Shown: positions 7,216 through 15,488 of the stretch, in pieces | Layout: every line of letters begins with the position of its first letter | How positions within the stretch are numbered: the first letter of the stretch is position 1 | Source: Deltaproteobacteria bacterium | GTDB taxonomy: Bacteria; Desulfobacterota; Dissulfuribacteria; Dissulfuribacterales; QOAL01 | Assembly (NCBI GenBank): GCA_015494395.1 | Contig: WGBG01000162.1 | Location: 1 to 38,054, forward strand | DNA length: 38,054 bases | Direction: 5' to 3' | Made by a program: the position numbers and the translations under genes | The notes under the pieces: generated by a model | The model's database searches: none | What the model was told of the DNA's origin: nothing | Seen by the model: only the letters and a program-made list of their open reading frames with translations

Positions 7216-8082
7216 TTAATGGGCTTCAGGCCGGTCTTCCACCCTGTCGTAACGCATCTGGGTTATCTGCTCTGATATCAGCCCCATAAGAAAGACTATC
7301 ATGCCATTTATGAAGAGAAGGGCCGACATGTTGGTAAAGCGGTGCTGGGTCATAAAAGTATAGCTATAGTAGCCCAACCCCACAAGAAAGAAGAAGAGAC
7401 TTAAGGGGATAAAAATTCTAAGCGGGGAGAACAGGGTTGCGATCTTTATGATTATTATCACAAAACGGCTTCCGTCCTGCAGGATTTTTATCTTGCTTTT
7501 GCCTATCCTTGCTTTAGCCGTTATGGGCACGTACTTGATTGTAAGCCCGCTTCGAAGATAGGCAAGGGTGCTTGTGGTTGGGTATGAAAAGGTGTTTGGA
7601 AACAGGTAGAGATATCGCATTACTGTTGCCCTTCTGAATACCCTGAATCCAGATGTCAGATCCTTTATAGGAAACTTTCCAACATAGGAGGCAAGCCTGT
7701 TATAGAGCCAGTTTGCTATGCGGCGCTGAACAGATGCCTGACTGGCTGCGCTTCTTGCCCCCACCACAAGGTCATATTCCCCTGCATGTTTAAGGAGTTT
7801 TGCTATATCTTCCGGTGCATGCTGACCATCTCCATCCATGAGTACTACAAAATCGCCCCTGGCATTTCTTATACCTGTCTTTACTGCCGCACCGTTACCG
7901 ATGTTATAGGGGTGTACCACCACCCTTGCACCAGCATTTTTTGCCCTCTCCCCGGTCCTGTCTGTACTTCCGTCATCCACAACCACAATCTCATATTCCG
8001 GGTACATCTCTTTTATGCGGGAGACTGTGCTGCCAATAGCGCCTTCTTCGTTGTATGCAGGTATTACAACAGATACTTTCAT
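7216..8082 (-). CDS. GT2-family glycosyltransferase (polyprenol-phosphate sugar synthase-like)
   Basis: This 288-residue protein starts with a GT-A fold: V-S-V-V-I-P-A-Y-N-E-E, V-V-D-D-G-S-T-D-R-T and the metal-binding D-G-D in V-L-M-D-G-D-G-Q-H. The middle segment I-K-D-L-T-S-G-F-R-V-F-R-R is typical of dolichol/undecaprenol-phosphate glycosyltransferases. Two hydrophobic helices at the C-terminus (about 215-270) anchor it to the membrane. Such enzymes transfer a sugar from a nucleotide donor to polyprenyl phosphate. It lies 35 bp downstream of the STT3 oligosaccharyltransferase gene, so it may supply a lipid-linked sugar for protein glycosylation; this is inferred from context. Confidence 0.9.
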   Translation of the reverse strand: MKVSVVIPAYNEEGAIGSTVSRIKEMYPEYEIVVVDDGSTDRTGERAKNAGARVVVHPYNIGNGAAVKTGIRNARGDFVVLMDGDGQHAPEDIAKLLKHAGEYDLVVGARSAASQASVQRRIANWLYNRLASYVGKFPIKDLTSGFRVFRRATVMRYLYLFPNTFSYPTTSTLAYLRSGLTIKYVPITAKARIGKSKIKILQDGSRFVIIIIKIATLFSPLRIFIPLSLFFFLVGLGYYSYTFMTQHRFTNMSALLFINGMIVFLMGLISEQITQMRYDRVEDRPEAH

Positions 8083-8117
8083 AAGGTGATTCCGGGGTGA
8101 TGGGGCTTATAATTTTT

Positions 8118-10364
8118 TTATCTGTAAAATTTGGTCCAGTCGATCCTGTCCCCCGTTACCTTCCAGATCTGGTAAGACGGTGTCCTGAGGGCAACAGGAG
8201 AGAAGTAGGGCCGTGCGTTAATGTGCCTGATAAAGAGTTTGTTAAAGACCGATTCTGCAATGGTACTGTCCTCAAGGGCACCAAAGCCTGCAGGGGCAAG
8301 AATTTCAAAGTCATATCCTTTTTCATGTTCAAATGAGAATCTTTTCAGTTTTCTTCCGTAGTTTATCAGCCCCTTTTTAAGCATAACCTGCCTGCGCCCC
8401 TTCTTTGCGATTCCCCTTTTGAAATCAACCGAGATCATGCGGTTGGCATAGGTAAGATCATTTTTCTTTTTAAGCCCATAATATGCCTTGTAAACCGGGT
8501 GGATCCCCTCATGTTTTTTAATGTCCCAGGAACCGAGCCAGAACCACCAGTAACTGGTAAGCGTTAACCGCCAGTCAACGAAAAGATAGACAGGTCGTGC
8601 ATCTGAAGGAAAGAAGAACCGTAGCCAGTCCTCAGGGGTTTTATACTGTTCGGTTGGTTTCAACCCTGCCTGAGCAATTAAAAAACGTGACTTTTCGGGC
8701 CCCAAAGCCATGACCTTTTTTATCATGGCAAGCCCCTTTGCCTTGCCCTTGCCAAGGGCGTTGTAAAACATGTTGATTCCACTCATGCCCCGTGCAACGT
8801 AAAACTGCATGAAGTTGGCAGAGAGCCGGAGGTTATGCGTGGTATAGGGTATTGCATTATATACAGAGCGCTCCGGATTGTGCACGGAACCGTCATTTAC
8901 CGTGCCCCGACGTGCCCAGTAGATCATGTTGTAGCCATGATCCCACCATGCCCAGATAACCGCATCCTTTGGTGTCTTTTTGCCTGCCTCAACCATTCCC
9001 CCTATGAGGTGAGGGGGCTCTTTGGGCCAGAAGGTCTTTTTCATGCCCTTGCTGTAGGCAGGATAGGCAAGTACCAGTACAAGCAGCGGCGCCACAATGG
9101 CAAGCCAACTGAACTTTTTCTTCCACTGCCATATCTCGGATATAAGGAATCCCGTTCCAAGCGCCAGCACAGGTGCAAGAAAGATAATGAAGCGTTTGGC
9201 AAACAGGAACGAGAGACAGCCAAGTATCAAAGGGACTGAGAGAAATAGGCTTTCCTTTGGTTTCCTGTAAAAGAGAAACAGCAAACCGGCCACACCAAAC
9301 AGGAATACAGGCAGGCTGTCCGTGGTTTTCTGGATTATTTCCTTGAAACTTGGTCGTGCCTGTTCTGAAATTGTGACACCTATGTTTGGAAAATCACTGG
9401 ATGCCTCTTTTGATATATATTGATACTGGGAAACAACCCCCTTGATAATTTTTACCGGCAGGTCAAATCCCTTCCATGCAAGCAGCAGGAACAGTGCAGA
9501 AGCGGCAATGCCAGCCAATATCAGACCTTCTCGCCTGGGAGGGCGGTAAAAAAACAGCAGGGCCACTACCAACGGCAGCAATGTAATGGTGATAGTTACC
9601 TGGGGGGTCTGATCCCACCACCACAAAAAGAGACCCAGTACCACAAATCCTCCTGCAAGATAGAAATATCTCCTTCGTGTCTGTTCAACCCCGAACTTGA
9701 GGAAGCAGAACACAGCACAGGTTGCCCAGGTTACGTTCATGCAGTCTGTATCAAACCACCCGACATTGCTCCTGTATATGTAATAGAAGGAGAGAAGACT
9801 CATCAGAGCGGCAGTTAGCCCCATTGACGGGCCTCCGTAAAATCTTCCCAGGGCATACACAGGCAGGGCAAGGAGGATACCCAGGATCGGTGGCATGAAT
9901 GCCCCGATCCAGTTCAGGGAAAGGTGGGTGATTTTGGCAGCAGTAGCGGCAAGAACCGATATAAGCGGCGGCGGTTCCGGCCGTTTGGGATAGTCAGGGA
10001 CCGCCCTTAATGTATCTACCGGGGTATAGGTGCCGTCAACCAGGTCCTTGGCAAGACTCAGATAATAGTACCCATCAAAGGTGGTGAGAAGCGGCTCTCC
10101 CTTGTAAAATGCCCTTGCAGGGTTGGATTTCCAGTCCTGGTAGTCTTCAACCCTTACAAGCATACCCACTGATATAACAAGGCAGAGGGTGATGATTTCA
10201 AGAAGCAGTGTTCTTGTCTTGATCCAGTTATAGCATAATACCATGGGAGGGGTTATGGGTGTCTTGTCTCCGGATTCCTCTTGATTTGAAAGCACAGCCT
10301 CTGTGTTTTGCTGGACAGCCTGTTTCTTATTGGCCCTGTCCTGCCTTATTTTGCGTTTTGCCAA
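8118..10364 (-). CDS. STT3/PglB-type oligosaccharyltransferase
   Basis: This is a large membrane protein, 748 residues from the chosen start, with about a dozen helices and a C-terminal periplasmic domain. The STT3 landmarks are present (numbers from this start): T-F-D-G-Y in the first external loop (D97), the D-x-D-like W-F-D-T-D (D205, D207), the T-I-S-E motif (331-334) and W-W-D-H-G (473-477), a variant of the W-W-D-Y-G sequon-binding motif. The enzyme should transfer a lipid-linked glycan to protein asparagines in the periplasm. The start is taken as TTG at 10364 because AAGGAG lies 6 nt upstream; the frame is open to another TTG at 10439 without a good ribosome site. The basic N-terminus is cytosolic. 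Confidence 0.9.
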   Translation of the reverse strand: MAKRKIRQDRANKKQAVQQNTEAVLSNQEESGDKTPITPPMVLCYNWIKTRTLLLEIITLCLVISVGMLVRVEDYQDWKSNPARAFYKGEPLLTTFDGYYYLSLAKDLVDGTYTPVDTLRAVPDYPKRPEPPPLISVLAATAAKITHLSLNWIGAFMPPILGILLALPVYALGRFYGGPSMGLTAALMSLLSFYYIYRSNVGWFDTDCMNVTWATCAVFCFLKFGVEQTRRRYFYLAGGFVVLGLFLWWWDQTPQVTITITLLPLVVALLFFYRPPRREGLILAGIAASALFLLLAWKGFDLPVKIIKGVVSQYQYISKEASSDFPNIGVTISEQARPSFKEIIQKTTDSLPVFLFGVAGLLFLFYRKPKESLFLSVPLILGCLSFLFAKRFIIFLAPVLALGTGFLISEIWQWKKKFSWLAIVAPLLVLVLAYPAYSKGMKKTFWPKEPPHLIGGMVEAGKKTPKDAVIWAWWDHGYNMIYWARRGTVNDGSVHNPERSVYNAIPYTTHNLRLSANFMQFYVARGMSGINMFYNALGKGKAKGLAMIKKVMALGPEKSRFLIAQAGLKPTEQYKTPEDWLRFFFPSDARPVYLFVDWRLTLTSYWWFWLGSWDIKKHEGIHPVYKAYYGLKKKNDLTYANRMISVDFKRGIAKKGRRQVMLKKGLINYGRKLKRFSFEHEKGYDFEILAPAGFGALEDSTIAESVFNKLFIRHINARPYFSPVALRTPSYQIWKVTGDRIDWTKFYR

Positions 10365-10564
10365 AATTTGCTCCTTAGGTATGTCCGGTTTGGTTATTGC
10401 ATTTGAAGCAAGTGTTAAAAGCACAGCCAGGTCACGCAATAATCAGAAGAAATCTATCACAAAGCAGATGGAAACGCCACTTGTGCAGCACAAAAAAACG
10501 TGTTGAGCACTTTGGATATCCGTAAAACGGGCAAAGTTTTATTGAATAGCCATTCATCATGGTG

Positions 10565-10725
10565 TAAAAATACGGAATTATTGACCTTGTGACCCGGTAC
10601 TTCAAATCTGAGTGAAAGGTGGTTTAATTACCCTTGGGGAGACCGTACAGCTATGCTGTAAGGTTAGGGGTTGGTTCACTTCCATTGAAGCTGGTCACAG
10701 GAACTTAATCAAGGGAGGGAATTTT
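10565..10725 (+). promoter_or_regulatory. Leader of the outer-membrane protein/trpB2 operon with hairpin potential
   Basis: The 361-bp divergent region between the STT3 and OMP genes has no convincing ORF. The part nearest the OMP gene contains ACAGC-TAT-GCTGT (about 10649-10661) nested in GACC/GGTT arms, then CTTC-CATT-GAAG (about 10679-10690), and a strong GGAGGG ribosome site before the ATG at 10726. These features suggest a structured 5' leader. I do not recognise a known riboswitch class in it, and no TTGACA/TATAAT pair stands out. Confidence 0.3.
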
Positions 10726-11727
10726 ATGTTCAGTTCAAGTATTTTCAGACGCTTTGGAATAGTTCTGCCAGTTCTAATGGCACTTGTTGGGTGGCTTATG
10801 CCTTCATCTGTTTTGGCAGGAGGAGGCCAGGCATACCCCAATGGCGCTGAGGCCTTTATGCCGGGAGCCGCGCCCCCGCCAGGGCTTACCATGATAAATT
10901 ACTTTTTCTGGGGTCATGGAGAGAACTGGAAGGATGATAACGGTGATACAATGAAACCTGGAGGCACAAAGCTGCTCAACAGAGTGGATGCAGTGGGTGA
11001 CCTTGTGAGGCTGATCTGGATCTCCAAGTTCCAGCTTCTTGGGGGCAACTACGGCCAGCATTTTTTTGCCGGCCTCCTCTATACCGGTTCCAATTTTAAT
11101 ATGCCTGTGGGAACCATGTCAAAAGAGTCCTACTATGACTTTAACTCTCCATACTTCATTTATTCTCCGTTTCTGCTTACCTGGCACCTGATGCAGGGGC
11201 AGCTTCATATAGCAACAAGCATGTGTGATATTTATTTCCCCTTTGACAATGAGGACGAAGACAACCCCACCTCTGTGGGACGCAATTTCTGGACATTCGA
11301 GCCTGTGCTTGCAATTACATACATGCCCACCCCTGCATGGGAATTTTCAACAAAGTTCATGTATGACATAAATACCCGTCAGAACGATTATGTCTCTCCG
11401 CTTCCGGTTACAGCAGACCGCACACCTGGCCAGGAGTTTCACATGGATTTCAATGTCTCCTACATGGTGATTGATAACCTGCGTGTTGGCATAAACGGTT
11501 ATTACTACCAGCAGGTTACGGATGATGATTTTGGCGGAGTGCCTTCAGGATTTGAGTCCCTATTTGATGCTATGGAAGAGGAACATTCAAGGGCAGTTGC
11601 TCTTGGTCCGGGTATCTTTTATCAGCATAAGAACATGATGTTTACACTTCGCTACCAGCACGAATTTGCAGTGCGCAACAAGGCGGAGATGCAGAACGTC
11701 TGGTGCAAATTCATATATGTATTTTAG
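10726..11727 (+). CDS. SphA/MetA-pathway-type outer-membrane beta-barrel transporter
   Basis: This 333-residue protein has a signal peptide (hydrophobic 12-30, ending V-L-A-G-G-G). Amphipathic beta strands follow, and the C-terminal residue is phenylalanine in F-I-Y-V-F, the usual signal for outer-membrane barrel assembly. The mature N-terminus (Y-P-N-G-A-E-A-F-M-P-G-A-A-P-P-P-G) and the W-x-F-E-P-V-L-A-I-T-Y segment match the 'phenol MetA degradation/SphA' transporter-like family, which handles hydrophobic compounds. The frame is open to 10612, but GGAGGG 9 nt before the ATG at 10726 and the signal peptide that follows support this start. The trpB2 gene follows after 9 bp, so the two are co-transcribed. 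Confidence 0.82.
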   Translation: MFSSSIFRRFGIVLPVLMALVGWLMPSSVLAGGGQAYPNGAEAFMPGAAPPPGLTMINYFFWGHGENWKDDNGDTMKPGGTKLLNRVDAVGDLVRLIWISKFQLLGGNYGQHFFAGLLYTGSNFNMPVGTMSKESYYDFNSPYFIYSPFLLTWHLMQGQLHIATSMCDIYFPFDNEDEDNPTSVGRNFWTFEPVLAITYMPTPAWEFSTKFMYDINTRQNDYVSPLPVTADRTPGQEFHMDFNVSYMVIDNLRVGINGYYYQQVTDDDFGGVPSGFESLFDAMEEEHSRAVALGPGIFYQHKNMMFTLRYQHEFAVRNKAEMQNVWCKFIYVF

Positions 11728-11736
11728 GAGAAGATA

Positions 11737-13107
11737 ATGAGTGACAGTTACAGAATCGTACTTGACGACAAGGATATGCCAAAGGCGTGGTACAACATCC
11801 TGCCGCACCTTCCAGAGCCCCTTGCCCCGCCCATCAGCCCAGCCACGGGTAAACCAGTAACCCCTGATGAGCTTAAGGCAATATTCCCTGATGCCCTTAT
11901 AGAGCAGGAGATGAGCCCTGAGCCGTGGATCGAGATTCCTGAGGAGGTCCAGGAGATATACAGGCTCTGGAGGCCAAGTCCGCTTCACAGGGCGCGAAAT
12001 CTTGAAAAGGCACTGGGCACCCCGGCAAGGCTATACTACAAGAATGAGGGTGTAAGCCCTCCAGGCAGTCATAAGCCGAATACTGCAGTGCCGCAGGCGT
12101 ATTACAACAAGAAGGCAGGCATCAGCAAGTTGTCAACAGAAACAGGAGCGGGCCAGTGGGGAAGCGCTTTGTCATTTGCCTGCAATTTCTTTGACATGAC
12201 CTGCACTGTTTACATGGTTAAGATAAGCTTTGAGCAGAAACCTTACAGGCGCGTTCTCATGCACACCTGGGGCGGCGAGGTTTATCCATCCCCAACAGAC
12301 AGAACAAATGCAGGCAGGGAGGCGCTGAAGAAAAACCCTGACTCCCTTGGAAGTCTTGGCCTTGCCATTTCAGAGGCAGTAGAGGCTGCTGCTACATCTG
12401 AAGACACCAACTATGCCCTTGGAAGTGTTCTGAACCATGTGCTGCTCCATCAGACTGTAATCGGCCTTGAGACCCAGAAACAGCTTGAGCTTGCCGGGGA
12501 CAAGGCAGATGTTGTTCTTGGCTGTGTTGGTGGCGGTTCCAATTTCGGCGGCATGGTGGCGCCCTTTGCCAAGGAGAAGATGGATGGCAAGAGCGATGTT
12601 GAAATTATAGCCATTGAGCCAAAGAGCTGCCCAACCCTTACAAAGGGAAAGTATGAGTATGATTTTGGTGATACCATGGGGCTTACTCCCATGATGCTCA
12701 TGTACACCCTGGGTCATACATTTGAGCCTCCTGGCATCCATGCCGGTGGCCTCAGGTATCATGGTGATGCCCCAATCCTTTGCAACCTGGTGAAGAACAG
12801 GGTGGTTGAGGCAAGGGCATATACCCAGAATCCCGTGTTTGAGGCAGCGGTGCTCTTTGCACGCACAGAAGGCATTATTCCGGCGCCGGAAACCTCCCAT
12901 GCCATAAGGGGGCTGGTGGATGAGGCATTAAAGTGCAAGGAAACCGGCGAGGAAAAGGCAATCGTGTGCTGCTTCAGCGGTCATGGCCATTTTGACCTTG
13001 CAGCCTATGACGCATACCTTGAGGGCAAGTTGCAGGATTACGAATATCCGGAGGAGAAGATACTTGAAGCCCTGAAGGATGTACCCAAGGTGGAAATGCC
13101 TAAGTAA
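11737..13107 (+). CDS. trpB2: TrpB2-type tryptophan synthase beta-like PLP enzyme
   Basis: At 456 residues it is longer than ordinary TrpB (about 400) and carries the extended TrpB2 N-terminus. The PLP lysine is K113 in G-S-H-K-P-N-T-A; the E-T-G-A-G-Q-W-G-S segment is the substrate-carboxylate loop, and [10 protein letters not shown] binds the PLP phosphate. TrpB2 enzymes condense indole with serine and act without a tight TrpA partner, or salvage indole. No trpA or other trp gene is near, which fits TrpB2. The gene is coupled to an outer-membrane transporter gene and ends before a strong terminator at 13201. Confidence 0.93.
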   Translation: MSDSYRIVLDDKDMPKAWYNILPHLPEPLAPPISPATGKPVTPDELKAIFPDALIEQEMSPEPWIEIPEEVQEIYRLWRPSPLHRARNLEKALGTPARLYYKNEGVSPPGSHKPNTAVPQAYYNKKAGISKLSTETGAGQWGSALSFACNFFDMTCTVYMVKISFEQKPYRRVLMHTWGGEVYPSPTDRTNAGREALKKNPDSLGSLGLAISEAVEAAATSEDTNYALGSVLNHVLLHQTVIGLETQKQLELAGDKADVVLGCVGGGSNFGGMVAPFAKEKMDGKSDVEIIAIEPKSCPTLTKGKYEYDFGDTMGLTPMMLMYTLGHTFEPPGIHAGGLRYHGDAPILCNLVKNRVVEARAYTQNPVFEAAVLFARTEGIIPAPETSHAIRGLVDEALKCKETGEEKAIVCCFSGHGHFDLAAYDAYLEGKLQDYEYPEEKILEALKDVPKVEMPK

Positions 13108-13200
13108 AGTGAGTTTTGTTTTGCAGGTTTCCGAACTCCAGTTTGGGAACTCGAAACCGGAAGTTCCTGCTTCCTTGTTTTTAAAGTGAGCTAATATCTG

Positions 13201-13239
13201 TGCAGGAAACCGGCATTGTCCTGGTTTCCTGCATTTTTT
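13201..13239 (+). terminator. Rho-independent terminator after trpB2
   Basis: An 11-bp perfect stem TGCAGGAAACC (13201-13211)/GGTTTCCTGCA (13223-13233), with an 11-nt loop, is followed by TTTTTT (13234-13239). It lies 94 bp past the trpB2 stop. The stretch in between holds other short inverted repeats, for example GGAACT/AGTTCC at about 13145-13166. Confidence 0.85.
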
Positions 13240-13290
13240 ATGTGCAGAAAATGCAGCTGAACGTGTGATGTATAAGAGGGATGAAGCATT

Positions 13291-13824
13291 ATGACAGTAA
13301 CAGGTTCAGGCACATGCAGTGACAAGATAGAAGTTATCCAGGGCGATATTACAGCCCTTGATGTGGATGCCATTGTGAATGCAGCCAATACCAGGCTTCT
13401 TGGCGGCGGCGGAGTGGATGGAGCAATTCACAGGGCTGCGGGCCCTGAGCTTCTTGAAGAGTGCAGGGGCATTGGCGGCTGCCCAACCGGTGAGGCCAGA
13501 ATAACCAGGGGCTACAGACTTCCTGCACGCTGGGTAATACATACCGTGGGCCCGGTATGGAGTGGCGGGAAACGGCGTGAACCGGAACTCCTTGCCTCAT
13601 GTTATCGCAGTGTGTTCCAGATAGCCAGTGAGAAGGGCATCAAAACCCTGGCCTTTCCTGCAATAAGCACAGGTGCCTATCGGTTTCCACCAGACCATGC
13701 TGCATCCATTGCAGTGCAGGAAACATGTGCGGCACTGGAAAGGTATCCAGAGATTGAAAAGGTGCTGTTTGTCTGCTTTGACAGCAGATGCCTTGATGCG
13801 TACAAAAAGGCCCTGGCTGGCTAA
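13291..13824 (+). CDS. Macrodomain protein, O-acetyl-ADP-ribose deacetylase (YmdB/MacroD-like)
   Basis: This 177-residue single macrodomain has the MacroD signatures: G-D-I-T at about 16-19, D-A-I-V-N-A-A-N at about 25-32 (the catalytic Asn and ADP-ribose-binding region), and G-G-G-G-V-D-G-A-I-H-R-A-A-G. V-I-H-T-V-G-P-V-W, then A-F-P-A-I-S-T-G-A-Y-R-F-P, complete the binding cleft. These proteins remove ADP-ribose from acidic residues or deacetylate O-acetyl-ADP-ribose in the cytoplasm. It is monocistronic, converging with uspA 16 bp away. Confidence 0.93.
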   Translation: MTVTGSGTCSDKIEVIQGDITALDVDAIVNAANTRLLGGGGVDGAIHRAAGPELLEECRGIGGCPTGEARITRGYRLPARWVIHTVGPVWSGGKRREPELLASCYRSVFQIASEKGIKTLAFPAISTGAYRFPPDHAASIAVQETCAALERYPEIEKVLFVCFDSRCLDAYKKALAG

Positions 13825-13840
13825 CTGCTCACAGAGCAGA

Positions 13841-14308
13841 TTAAATATCCTCCTCCGGCCAGTCCACAGGTACACATAGTACAGGGCAGGGGAGCAGCCT
13901 GATTACCTTTTCCACAGTGCTTCCAAAGAATATTTCATCAATCTGCCCCTTGCCTCTGCTGCCATAGCCTCCCATAATCACCATATCTGCCTGGATCTCG
14001 CGTGCCTTTATTGCTATTTCCTGAAATGGAGGGCCGCATGATACAATGGTGTCAGTGATGCGTGATGTATGCTCCACCGGTTTCAGAAAGCGCCTGAACA
14101 TCTGCATGGCCTGATTTTTAAGCCTTTCAGTCACATGATCTATGGGAGTTTTGGTGTATTCTGCTATGCGCTTTACCTCAGCAGAGTTGATTACATGAAG
14201 CAGGACAATGGAAGAGTCATTATCTTCTGCTGCTTCAATGGCAAATTTAAGAGAGTTCAGGGCGCAGTCAGAAAAATCTATGGGTACAAGTATCATGGAT
14301 ATATTCAT
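13841..14308 (-). CDS. UspA-family universal stress protein
   Basis: This is a 155-residue single Usp domain. It begins I-L-V-P-I-D-F-S-D-C-A with the nucleotide-binding Asp. It ends with the ATP-binding pattern G-x2-G-x9-G-S in G-S-R-G-K-G-Q-I-D-E-I-F-F-G-S-T, followed by V-E-K-V-I-R-L-L-P-C-P-V-L-C-V. The motif places it in the ATP-binding class. Such proteins help stress survival; the specific role here is unknown. AGGAG lies about 14 nt before the ATG, a long spacing. Confidence 0.93.
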   Translation of the reverse strand: MNISMILVPIDFSDCALNSLKFAIEAAEDNDSSIVLLHVINSAEVKRIAEYTKTPIDHVTERLKNQAMQMFRRFLKPVEHTSRITDTIVSCGPPFQEIAIKAREIQADMVIMGGYGSRGKGQIDEIFFGSTVEKVIRLLPCPVLCVPVDWPEEDI

Positions 14309-14420
14309 TGGTGATGCGTCAACTCCTGGTCACGTGTTCTTTTCCGTTTGATTCTTCGGCACGGTTGATAAGGATCATCAATGGTCTTGTGGTTTCAGTA
14401 GAGTGGCAGATACACAGTAC

Positions 14421-15170
14421 TCATCCAATGGTATCAACAGAAGCAAATTCAGGTTCGTGAAGGGGTAGAAGTATGTCGGCCTCCTCCTTTATCCTGACCA
14501 TTATATCGTATGCCTCATATACATTTACATGGGTCCCCGGAGGTATCACTTCCATCTCCATGCCTGTAATACTCGGGGGCGGAAAGAAGTTTTCCTTAAG
14601 ACAGCAGAAACCTGTAATTATAGCCTTGCCCTTTGCGGTAGTGATGATAATGGACATGCCTCCTGGTGTATGGGCAGGGGTGTGTACCATCTCAATTCCC
14701 GGCACTATTTCCATCTTTTCCGCTGTGATTGTCCGGATTTGTCCAGCGTCGCGTATTTCATAAATAAAATCCTCCAGATATCTGAAATCCAGTGGATGAG
14801 GGTTTGAGACATGCTCCATTTCCGCCTCATGTACATAAAATGTGGCGTTAGGGCATTTGTAGTCGTTTTCACAGTGGTCATTGTGAAGATGGGTATGGAG
14901 GACTATGTCAATGTCTTCAGGTTTAAGCCCCCATTTTGCAAGGCCATCCTCAAATGTCATTATATTTCCGCCTATGGCCTGTTCCCTGTCCTGCGACTGA
15001 ATGGGATGCATCTCTCCGGTATCCACAAGAATCTTTTTGTCAGGGCCTTCAATATACCAGGAGTAAATGGGAATGGTGTAGGGTTTGCCGTAATCATGCT
15101 GGTAGGTCATCATTCCCTTGTCAAATACCTTGGTTCCCATAACCATTGGATGAATTTTCCATGTAGCCAT
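14421..15170 (-). CDS. Metallo-beta-lactamase-fold hydrolase (AHL lactonase-like) with altered metal site
   Basis: This 249-residue MBL-fold protein has H-T-H-L-H-N-D-H (H94, H96, D98, H99), H167 in P-A-H-T-P-G-G and H238 in L-P-L-H-E-P. These match the N-acyl-homoserine lactonase-like branch, and K-E-N-F after the fifth strand also recalls AiiA. The bridging metal ligand Asp expected before that segment is absent: the sequence reads I-T-G-F-C-C-L-K-E-N-F (185-195), with two cysteines nearby. The frame opens at 15230, but AGGAG 8 nt before the ATG at 15170 supports the shorter start. The substrate is unknown; lactonase activity is not shown. Confidence 0.82.
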   Translation of the reverse strand: MATWKIHPMVMGTKVFDKGMMTYQHDYGKPYTIPIYSWYIEGPDKKILVDTGEMHPIQSQDREQAIGGNIMTFEDGLAKWGLKPEDIDIVLHTHLHNDHCENDYKCPNATFYVHEAEMEHVSNPHPLDFRYLEDFIYEIRDAGQIRTITAEKMEIVPGIEMVHTPAHTPGGMSIIITTAKGKAIITGFCCLKENFFPPPSITGMEMEVIPPGTHVNVYEAYDIMVRIKEEADILLPLHEPEFASVDTIG

Positions 15171-15301
15171 AGCGGTAACTCCTGCAAAAAAAACGGGATC
15201 CAGATCGTTATGGACCGGGAACCCGTGCATTAGTGCTAATCTATTTCTTTACCTGAAATTTTCATTTCAGCAAATTGGAAAGATGGAAGTCTTTACTGAA
15301 C

Positions 15302-15470
15302 CCTAGATTGAGCGATTGTCGGATTTGCTGCATATCCGCGAAAGAGGAATTCCCATAATAGTCGGCTATATGGGGATTCCTCTGACAAAGGAGATGCAGT
15401 AAATACGGCAATCCCGAAGGGTTTCAAAACCGGAAAACAATTTTCCAGATTTTGAAACGCTCAGTCTAGG
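15302..15470 (+). mobile_element. Family-1 palindromic MITE, copy B
   Basis: This is a 169-bp non-coding element. Its ends are CCTAGATTGAGCG (15302-15314) and CGCTCAGTCTAGG (15458-15470), inverted repeats with one mismatch. The perfect 5-bp direct repeat TGAAC flanks it (15297-15301 and 15471-15475). The full left module is present, with nested arms GCTGCAT/ATGCAG and AGAGGAAT/ATTCCTCT. The right module is the short version, GTTTCAAAACCGGAAAA...TTTTCC...TTTTGAAAC, without the AT-rich centre found in copies A, C, E and F. It ends 18 bp beyond the stop of the coiled-coil gene. Confidence 0.88.
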
Positions 15471-15488
15471 TGAACAGCAGTTCAGTGT

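Noticed and set aside
10612-10725. N-terminal extension of the outer-membrane protein from the ATG at 10612
   Set aside because: It would place 38 non-signal residues before a normal signal peptide; the strong GGAGGG site supports 10726.
10565-10725. Tryptophan-responsive T-box or other known riboswitch upstream of the trpB2 operon
   Set aside because: No T-box anticonsensus or other recognised riboswitch core was found.
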